15,842 bases of DNA, taken from contig CAIXAA010000664.1 of assembly GCA_903917305.1 (NCBI GenBank), positions 1-15,842 of the forward strand, read 5' to 3'. Numbering within the stretch: the stretch's first letter is position 1; every line of letters starts with the position of its first letter. This document shows, piece by piece, positions 7,971-13,722 of the stretch. This DNA is from an uncultured Myxococcales bacterium. GTDB lineage: Bacteria; Myxococcota_A; UBA9042. Both the position numbers and the translations under genes were made by a program. Under the pieces are notes generated by a model that did no database searches, was not told the DNA's origin, and saw only the letters and a list, made by a program, of their open reading frames with translations.

Positions 7971-8300
7971 CCTGTTCGCTCCCTGCGGACGCCCGCACGC
8001 CCCTGCCCAACCACAAACTGTGAAGCTGTCTCCGCCCTTGGACCCGGCGGACGCAGCCGCGCCGTCCAGCGGGACGGCACATCAACACACGCGGCGCGAC
8101 CGCGGAAGGCGAATGCTAACGGTCGTCAAACCGCACTGTCAAACCCCGCACGGCTGCAACTTGTCGTTGTCTGCCTGCCGGTGTTCGCTGCGCCACCCAC
8201 TTTCGTTCGTGCTCTGCCGCGTCCGCCCTGCGCCGCGTGCTCCGCAAGCACACATTTCGACACAGATCGGGATGCTGCGGGAGTCGCAAGCCGCTGCCCG
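7971..8300. other. Non-coding gap between the two AgmX-like genes
   Basis: These 330 bases hold no convincing gene. They contain the promoter of copy A (8113-8142), which implies a leader of about 135 bases before its ATG. The stretch after the stop of copy B (about 8150-8300) shows no hairpin with a T-run, so read-through from copy B into copy A cannot be excluded. I found no riboswitch-like structure in the leader by eye. Confidence 0.6.
8113..8142 (-). promoter_or_regulatory. Sigma70-type promoter for AgmX-like copy A and coaE
   Basis: On the minus strand TTGACA (8137-8142, a perfect -35) is followed after 18 bases by TAGCAT (8113-8118), a fair -10. The expected transcript start is near 8105. 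The box plus next bases (TTGACAGTG) are identical to those of the promoter of copy B, and the spacer length is also the same. Confidence 0.65.
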
Positions 8301-10076
8301 TCAGTTCTTCGAGAACACGTAGGCCTGGTTGAACGACTGCGGTGCCGCGAGGATCGGCAGGCCGCGGATGCCCATGAATTTGTTCTTGATGCACTCGGAG
8401 AAGGCACCCGACGCGCCCGAGACGCTGACGTCCGTGACGGTACCGGCCGTGCCGACCGTGAAGCTGACCTTGACCTTGCCGCCCTCATCCGGGTTGTCGC
8501 GCAACGCCGCTTCGTAGCAGCGCTGGACCGCCGAGTTCTTGCGCGAGATCACCTTGCCGACGTCCGCCTTGGCCTCGCCGGAGCCGCCAAGCTCATCCGA
8601 GTGCAGCGAAATATTGACCTTCTTCTCTTCCTTTTCCGCCACGACCTTGGTGTCGTCGGTCTTGCGCTCGCCAAAGCCCTTGGGCTTGCCGGTCGCAACC
8701 TTCTCCATCGTGCCGCCGCCCTTGCCGCCGCCTTCGAGCTTCAAGCCCTTGCCCGGGCCGCCTTCGCCCTCGCCTTCGCCCTTGGCGTCGCCGCCGAAGG
8801 TTTTCGCAGTCACGGTGCCTTCTTCGCCTTCGCCCGCTTCGCCGAACAGCTTGGTCGCGCCGCCCGCACCGCCAAAGGCGCCGGCGATCGTGTTCTTCTG
8901 GATCGCCTCACGCGCGTTGCGCTTGACCTCTTCCGGGTCGACGGTCTTGCCCGTGGACTGCGGCTTGTCGACCGCCACCTTGTCCGGGGCCTTCTCCGGC
9001 GCTTTCTTCGTGTCCTTGACGACTTCCTTCTCTTCGGCCTTCTTGGCCTCGTCGCTCTTGATGTCGACCGTCTCCTTCTCGGGCTCCGGCTTCTCCTCTT
9101 CCTTCTGCTCGACCAGCACTTCGTAGGTGCTGTGCGCCAGGTCCTCGTCTTCCTTGCTCTTGGCCAGGTACTTGCCCGTGGTCTTCTGGAACAGCGCCGC
9201 CTGACCGACGATCGACGAGATCAGCAGGAACGCCACCAGGAACGAGATGCTCCACACCGGGTCGGTCATGAACGGCCCGGTCAGCCGCTTGAGCATCGAC
9301 TTGGGCGGCGCCACCGGCACCGTGATGCTCTGCTTGACCACCTGGAACAGCACCGTGTGCGCGCCCATCGTGGCGCGGCCGCGCGTGCCCAGGCCCAGAT
9401 GGCAGACAACGTCGTTGCCTTCCTGGCGCGCCTTGCCTTTCTGCTGCAGCTCCTTCAACTCCATCGGGCTGCCGTCGACCGCGACGCGCACCTTCATGTT
9501 GGCCGGCGCGCGCATCGTGACCGAGCCGTCCTTGTTGTTCACAAAGCGGATCGGCGGGCCCTGGTAGTCCTCTTCCGGCAGCACCACCGAGTGGCTCTTG
9601 TCGGTGCCGATCGTCACGCTGCGCACATCCGGGAAGATGCGGTCGGAGATCAGGCGCTCGTCGAACACGAGGCCGATGCGCAGCACCGTGCGGTCGCGTG
9701 TGATGGTCGGCGTTGTGTCGCCGCGCACGAACTGGAACATGATGGAGACGTCGCCGACGACCAGCGAGCCGCCCGCCACGCCTTCGACCGGGATGCAGCG
9801 CTTGCCGCGCACCATCCGCGTCTCGCTCGCCGCCGCGCCGCGCAGGCCGATGCGCGCCGTCGGATCGCTCGGCACCACCAGGTAGTACTGGTTGCCTTCG
9901 AGAATCAACACTTCCAGGTTGTCCGGGAAGTCCGGATGGTCCTTGGGCGAGACCTGCACCGTCGAGCCGGCGCGCAAGCCGACCGAGACGTCGATGCGCC
10001 GATCGAGCACCTCTTCCTGGATGATGTTGCTCCGGTAGACGATGCCTAGCCGGACATTGCGGTTGCTCGTGCTCAT
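8301..10076 (-). CDS. AgmX/PglI-type TonB-like envelope protein, copy B
   Basis: This paralogue of the 6195-7970 product has the same architecture. Two FHA-like halves occupy about 8-118 and 131-250 (VLRIGLVFDE near 131-140; endings VGDVSIMFQFV and ATMGAHTVLFQVV). One membrane segment follows at about 274-294 (WSISFLVAFLLISSIVGQAA), then a Lys/Glu/Pro linker, a Gly-rich stretch, and the C-terminal domain with Cys520 and Cys562. Choosing ATG 10076, which has GAGG about five bases upstream, gives exactly 591 residues, the same as copy A; the upstream in-frame start at 10121 lies within the promoter's downstream region and is unlikely. By hand alignment the last 81 residues differ from copy A at only six places, while the N-terminal halves are far more divergent. 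The two may work as partners or alternates in one trans-envelope machine, with separate cytosolic inputs. Confidence 0.92.
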   Translation of the reverse strand: MSTSNRNVRLGIVYRSNIIQEEVLDRRIDVSVGLRAGSTVQVSPKDHPDFPDNLEVLILEGNQYYLVVPSDPTARIGLRGAAASETRMVRGKRCIPVEGVAGGSLVVGDVSIMFQFVRGDTTPTITRDRTVLRIGLVFDERLISDRIFPDVRSVTIGTDKSHSVVLPEEDYQGPPIRFVNNKDGSVTMRAPANMKVRVAVDGSPMELKELQQKGKARQEGNDVVCHLGLGTRGRATMGAHTVLFQVVKQSITVPVAPPKSMLKRLTGPFMTDPVWSISFLVAFLLISSIVGQAALFQKTTGKYLAKSKEDEDLAHSTYEVLVEQKEEEKPEPEKETVDIKSDEAKKAEEKEVVKDTKKAPEKAPDKVAVDKPQSTGKTVDPEEVKRNAREAIQKNTIAGAFGGAGGATKLFGEAGEGEEGTVTAKTFGGDAKGEGEGEGGPGKGLKLEGGGKGGGTMEKVATGKPKGFGERKTDDTKVVAEKEEKKVNISLHSDELGGSGEAKADVGKVISRKNSAVQRCYEAALRDNPDEGGKVKVSFTVGTAGTVTDVSVSGASGAFSECIKNKFMGIRGLPILAAPQSFNQAYVFSKN

Positions 10077-10128
10077 GAACCCCTCGCTCGCCGCGCACGC
10101 CGGGCCACTGGCGTGGCGCATCGCGGCG

Positions 10129-10158
10129 ACAGTATTCGACGAATGGCGACACTGTCAA
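10129..10158 (-). promoter_or_regulatory. Sigma70-type promoter for AgmX-like copy B
   Basis: On the minus strand TTGACA (10153-10158) is followed after 18 bases by TACTGT (10129-10134). The start of transcription would fall near 10122, leaving a leader of about 45 bases to ATG 10076. This supports that ATG over the in-frame start at 10121. The sequence TTGACAGTG matches the copy A promoter exactly. Confidence 0.65.
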
Positions 10159-10315
10159 TTCGTTCTGCCCGTTCGCGGTGGTGGCCGTAGACACCCCCCT
10201 GTCCGCTTCAGACGCACGAATGGGCCGTTCGGTTTGTCGGCGGATCTGCGGCGGGCGGCAAGGCGAAACGCAACAAGCCCGGCAGCGTCCTGCACAAGCG
10301 CCACGCGCAATGCCG

Positions 10316-10344
10316 TTGCCGCGCCTGCCTCGCCAGCGTACACT
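10316..10344 (+). promoter_or_regulatory. Sigma70-type promoter for the lipoprotein-ribH-nusB cluster
   Basis: TTGCCG (10316-10321) and TACACT (10339-10344) are 17 bases apart. The transcript would start near 10351, about 30 bases before ATG 10383. No other promoter-like pair is evident before ribH, so this one may also serve ribH, nusB and the M17-like gene. Confidence 0.55.
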
Positions 10345-10382
10345 CCCGCCGCCCGATGCCGGCGCGCCCGGAAAGGAAGCCC

Positions 10383-12107
10383 ATGCGCTCTTGCTTGTTT
10401 GTCTCCCTCGTCCCCGCGCTTCGCAGCGCGCGGCTGCTGTCCGGCCTGGCTTTGCTCAGTGCCGTCGCGCTGTTCCAGGTCGCCTGCGGCTCCGATGGCG
10501 CGTCTACCGCCAGCGCTGCCAGCGGCGCGTCGCGCACCAAGCAGGAACCGTTGGATCAGGCCGGCTGGACCGCGGAGACCACCGCTGATCCCACCTTGGC
10601 CCAGCTTGCCACTGCCATCGCCCTGCCGATGCAGGCCGCCGGCGTCATCGAAGACACGGACGGCGACCGCCTCGTCTGGGCGGAATTCGCAGCAAATACC
10701 TTGGATTCCCGCAAAGACGTCGTCGCCGCCTTCCGCGTCTGCACCAAGAAGGGCGTCTGCACGCGCGGCAAGGCCACGCACACCGACACCGGCGTGGCGC
10801 TCGTCGACGCATTCGGCACGCCGGTGGACAAGGTCGCCGCGGGCGCGCCCGTGCTGCTCAAATACCTGAAATTTCACAGCGTCGACAAGGATCCGACCAT
10901 CCTCGCGCCACTGCAGCGCAGCTACGTCGTGCATCCGGATCTCGCCAAGCTGCAGGTCGGCCTCGGCTCCTACCAGCAGCGCCGCCTCGTGATCTTCAAT
11001 GCCTACGGCCCGCAGGTCGGCGTCGATGTGGCGCCGATCAAGCAAGCCGCGGAAAAGACGGGTCTTTACGACAGCGTGCTGGTCATCGACTTCGCCCGCC
11101 GGCGCGACGTCGATCTGCTGCTGCCCGCGTTGACGCCGCTGGATGCCGTCGTGTGGCTGGGCGCGGGCGTGCAGGAGAAGTTCACGGACAAGTCGTTCCG
11201 GCCGCTGGGCATCACGGTGTCGCGCGGCGTGTTCGGCGATGAGCTGTACCACCGCAATACGCTTGCGGATCTGCTGGCGGCGCCGCCGCTGGGCGGTCCG
11301 GGCTACATCCTGCTGGTGGGCTCGAACACGCTGACGACCGACTACCTCGCCGACAAGGCGACGCTCGCCTTCAACATGTACCTGTCGCCGTACCGGCCGG
11401 TCGTCGGCTTCCAGGGCAAGCTGACGCCGGCGCAAGCCATTGCTTCTGCGGCGCAATTCGTGAGCACGATGGGCGCGGGCAAGACGCTGACGGTCGGAAT
11501 GGCGGCGGCGGCATCGGGTACTGCGGGCAAGTGGCTGACGGCGCTCGACAAGGACGTCGCCGCGAAGTGGACGGTTCCGGGCAAGGCCGCCAGCTTCTGG
11601 CCCAAGCCACCGTCTGCCGCCGCGCTGGTGGTCTGGGTCAAGGTCGATCCGGTGTGCTGGAAGGACTTCGGCACCTGCGATCCCGACGGCGTCGTCGCGG
11701 CGCAGCAGACGCCCGGCAACCAGGTGAGCGCCAGCGACCTCGAGGCCGGCGCCGCTAAGTTCGAATGCAACCCCACGTTCGTTGGCCCTTATTTCGAGTG
11801 CACCGCCCAGAACGCCGCCACCAGCACGGACTTTTGGTTGAAGGGCGTGATGCGCGGCCGCGGCATCGGCGACTACTTCTTCTTTTATCTCGAAGGCTCG
11901 CCGAACTCCCTGTACAAGGACATGGCCGTGGTCGGCGAAGGCAAGATCGACACGACGGACATGGGCGGCGGCACGACAACGCTGAAATTCAAGGGCAACG
12001 CCGCTGCGGCTCCCTTCATCGACAAGGACGGCCACTGCTGCATCGCCAGCGGGCCGCTGCTGCAGAGCTACCAGAGCGAACCCGGCAGCCTCAAGCTCTC
12101 GAACTAA
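10383..12107 (+). CDS. Lipoprotein of unknown function with a CHAT/caspase-like central region
   Basis: This encodes 574 residues. ATG 10383 was chosen because AAAGGA (10372-10377) lies five bases upstream; an in-frame start at 10356 has no such site. The N-terminus is a lipoprotein signal (LLSGLALLSAVALFQVAC, Cys35), followed by a Ser/Ala linker. DTDGDRLVWAEF at 91-102 resembles a calcium-binding EF-hand/thrombospondin type 3 loop, but its acidic end is shifted by one. Residues about 200-380 alternate strands and helices: RLVIFNAYGP, VVWLGAGV, a loop, YILLVGSNT, then VVGFQGKLTPAQAI with a following helix and GAGKTL. That order resembles CHAT/caspase-like folds, with the usual His-Gly and Cys positions apparently replaced by Ala-Gly and Gly-Ser. 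The C-terminal third has paired cysteines (425/432, 462/473, 552/553). It is followed by ribH after 27 bases. Function is not known; the fold call is inference. Confidence 0.85.
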   Translation: MRSCLFVSLVPALRSARLLSGLALLSAVALFQVACGSDGASTASAASGASRTKQEPLDQAGWTAETTADPTLAQLATAIALPMQAAGVIEDTDGDRLVWAEFAANTLDSRKDVVAAFRVCTKKGVCTRGKATHTDTGVALVDAFGTPVDKVAAGAPVLLKYLKFHSVDKDPTILAPLQRSYVVHPDLAKLQVGLGSYQQRRLVIFNAYGPQVGVDVAPIKQAAEKTGLYDSVLVIDFARRRDVDLLLPALTPLDAVVWLGAGVQEKFTDKSFRPLGITVSRGVFGDELYHRNTLADLLAAPPLGGPGYILLVGSNTLTTDYLADKATLAFNMYLSPYRPVVGFQGKLTPAQAIASAAQFVSTMGAGKTLTVGMAAAASGTAGKWLTALDKDVAAKWTVPGKAASFWPKPPSAAALVVWVKVDPVCWKDFGTCDPDGVVAAQQTPGNQVSASDLEAGAAKFECNPTFVGPYFECTAQNAATSTDFWLKGVMRGRGIGDYFFFYLEGSPNSLYKDMAVVGEGKIDTTDMGGGTTTLKFKGNAAAAPFIDKDGHCCIASGPLLQSYQSEPGSLKLSN

Positions 12108-12134
12108 CTCACGATTTCCACGAGGAACCTTAGC

Positions 12135-12641
12135 ATGGCGACCTACAGCGGCGGACTCCAAGGCACCGGGATGCGCATCAGCATCGTGGTCGCCCGCTTC
12201 AACGCCTTCATCACCGAGAGGCTGCTCGAAGGCGCCATCGATGCCTTGACGCGCAGTGGGGTGGCGGCGGCGGACATCGACGTCGTGCGCGTGCCGGGGG
12301 CCTTCGAGCTGCCGCCGATCGCCCGCATCCTGGCGCGCGGCGGCAAGCACGACGCGGTGCTGTGCCTGGGCGCGGTCATCCGCGGCGCGACCTTCCACTT
12401 CGATCTCGTGGCCGGCGAGTGCGCGCGCGGCATCGCGGCCGTGGCGCTGGAGACCGGCGTGCCGGTGCTGTTCGGCGTGCTGACGACCGACACGCTGGAG
12501 CAGGCGATCGAGCGCGCCGGCACCAAGGCGGGCAACAAGGGCGCCGAGTGCGCCGTCGCGGCGATCGAAATGGTGGATCTGACGCGCCAGCTGGCCGTCA
12601 CGCAAGGAGGCACCCATGGGCAGTCGCCGAAGAGCGCGTGA
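12135..12641 (+). CDS. ribH: 6,7-dimethyl-8-ribityllumazine synthase
   Basis: This enzyme of 168 residues condenses 5-amino-6-ribitylaminouracil with 3,4-dihydroxy-2-butanone 4-phosphate, the penultimate step of riboflavin synthesis, in a cytosolic oligomer. Family signatures are all present: ARFN (20-23), VPGAFELP (53-60), GAVIRGATFHFD (79-90) with the catalytic His88, and GVLTTDTLEQAIERAG followed by KAGNKG (114-136). GAGGA upstream, with about eight bases to the ATG, serves as ribosome site. The C-terminal tail after RQL runs about 15 residues past the conserved core and its DNA carries the ribosome site and start of nusB, with a 26-base overlap. No other rib genes are in the window. Confidence 0.97.
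   Translation: MATYSGGLQGTGMRISIVVARFNAFITERLLEGAIDALTRSGVAAADIDVVRVPGAFELPPIARILARGGKHDAVLCLGAVIRGATFHFDLVAGECARGIAAVALETGVPVLFGVLTTDTLEQAIERAGTKAGNKGAECAVAAIEMVDLTRQLAVTQGGTHGQSPKSA
12604..12610 (+). promoter_or_regulatory. Strong ribosome binding site of nusB inside ribH
   Basis: AAGGAGG lies inside the ribH frame with five bases to ATG 12616. It fixes the nusB start and shows that nusB is read from within the end of ribH. Confidence 0.85.
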
Positions 12642-13125
12642 ATCCGCGCTGCAGGTGCTGTTCGGCCTCGATTGGACGCCGACGGACCCGCAAGCCGCGA
12701 TGGAAGAATACTGGTCGCGCTTCGCCGGCGAGCGGCCGGCGTCCTATGACGAAGTGCGCCGCCATTGCACCGAGCTCGTGCTCGGCGTTGTCGCGCGCAA
12801 GGCGGAGATCGACGCGCGGCTGCAGGCCTGCTCGCACCACTGGAAGCTCGATCGCATGAGCTCGGTCGACCGCAACATCCTGCGCCTGGGTGCGTTCGAG
12901 CTGCTCTACCTGGCCGAGCGCGTGCCGCGCAAGGTCGCGATCAACGAGGCGATCGAGGTCGCCAAGAAGTTCGGCAACGAGGACAGCAGCGCGTTCATCA
13001 ACGGCATCCTCGACCGCATCGCCCAGGACATCGCGCGCGCCACCGCCGCCCCGCGCCCGGAGCGCGCACGCGGCAAGGCCGCCGAGGCGGACGCCACCGC
13101 CGATGCCGAGGATGCCGCGTCGTGA
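12616..13125 (+). CDS. nusB: Transcription antitermination protein NusB
   Basis: This RNA-binding factor of 169 residues pairs with NusE (ribosomal protein S10) on boxA sites and supports antitermination of rRNA transcription. The sequence shows the N-terminal SRRRARESALQVLFGLDW, the central WKLDRMSSVDRNILRLGAFE, and the C-terminal VAINEAIEVAKKFGNEDSSAFINGILDRIA block that define the family. After the conserved core there is a low-complexity Ala/Glu/Asp/Arg tail (about 141-169) that makes it somewhat longer than most NusB proteins. ribH upstream overlaps by 26 bases, a common ribH-nusB pairing. The stop shares bases with the next start (GTGA). Confidence 0.97.
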   Translation: MGSRRRARESALQVLFGLDWTPTDPQAAMEEYWSRFAGERPASYDEVRRHCTELVLGVVARKAEIDARLQACSHHWKLDRMSSVDRNILRLGAFELLYLAERVPRKVAINEAIEVAKKFGNEDSSAFINGILDRIAQDIARATAAPRPERARGKAAEADATADAEDAAS

Positions 13126-13712
13126 AGGTCCGCCTCGCGCAACCGCGCCTCGAAGCGCTCGACGAGCTGCAAGCGGGCTGCCTCGTGCTGACCTGCTTTG
13201 CCGACGATCGCCCCCTGCGCGGCCTGACCGGCCTGGTCGATTGGCGCCTGAACGGCCAACTGTCGCGGCTGATGCAGCGCGACTTCATCGACGGCCACTT
13301 CCACGAGGCCATGCTCACGCCGATCGGCGGCCGGCTGCCGTTCGACAGGCTGTTGCTGGTCGGCATGGGAAAGCGGAGCGAATTCAACGCGCAGCGCTTC
13401 GAGGATACCTGCCGCTTCTGCTTCGAGACGCTGGTCAAGCTGCCGACGCTCGACTTTGCGATGTGCCTGCCGGGCCGCGTCGGGCTGGATGTCGGGCTGC
13501 GCCAGGCGCTGGCCGGGTGGAAGCGCGCGATGGCCGATGCGTTCCGGCCGGAGCACCTGGCCCAGCTTTCGATCACAATCCTGGAGGCTTCCGAGGTGCA
13601 GCGCGAGCTGGTCGAGCCCATGCGCGTGCTCGAGCGCGAGCTGACGGAGCAGGCGGAGCGCTTCGCGGCGGAACAGGCGCGCGCCGCGGCCTACGAGCAG
13701 GCCCAAGCCTAG
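13122..13712 (+). CDS. Stand-alone M17 aminopeptidase N-terminal-like domain protein
   Basis: This encodes 196 residues starting at GTG 13122, whose last two bases begin the nusB stop codon (GTGA), so its translation is probably coupled to nusB. The pattern LVLTCFADDRPLRGLTGLVD (21-40), the helix LNGQLSRLM, and FDRLLLVGMGKRSEF (74-88) match the N-terminal macro-like domain of leucyl aminopeptidases (peptidase M17). The catalytic C-terminal domain with its metal-binding NTDAEGR-type motif is absent. It therefore cannot be an aminopeptidase by itself. The C-terminus (about 155-196) is Glu/Ala/Arg/Gln-rich and probably helical or coiled coil. Possible roles are binding of a nucleotide or ADP-ribose-like ligand, or regulation; neither is shown by the sequence. 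Confidence 0.85.
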   Translation: MKVRLAQPRLEALDELQAGCLVLTCFADDRPLRGLTGLVDWRLNGQLSRLMQRDFIDGHFHEAMLTPIGGRLPFDRLLLVGMGKRSEFNAQRFEDTCRFCFETLVKLPTLDFAMCLPGRVGLDVGLRQALAGWKRAMADAFRPEHLAQLSITILEASEVQRELVEPMRVLERELTEQAERFAAEQARAAAYEQAQA

Positions 13713-13722
13713 CTATGCAGAA

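Larger units (their letters stand above)
10077..10382. other. Divergent intergenic promoter region
   Basis: These 306 bases separate the minus-strand AgmX-like copy B from the plus-strand lipoprotein cluster. They contain one promoter facing each way (10129-10158 and 10316-10344). Between them (10159-10315) I see no gene, hairpin or operator-like palindrome. Confidence 0.65.

Noticed and set aside
4344..10049. A 1901-codon open frame on the plus strand opposite the AgmX-like, coaE and SDR genes.
   Set aside because: It is antisense to four well-supported genes, has Arg/Ala/His-rich low-complexity composition typical of GC-rich shadow frames, and its internal repeats simply mirror the two paralogues.
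10077..10121. A 15-residue N-terminal extension of AgmX-like copy B from an in-frame start at 10121.
   Set aside because: The ATG at 10076 has a ribosome site, gives the same length as copy A, and the extension begins right at the predicted transcript start.
10155..12617. An 820-codon minus-strand frame opposite the 574-aa lipoprotein and ribH.
   Set aside because: It is antisense to ribH, which is certain, and shows Arg/His/Ala/Asp-rich shadow composition with no domain or ribosome site.
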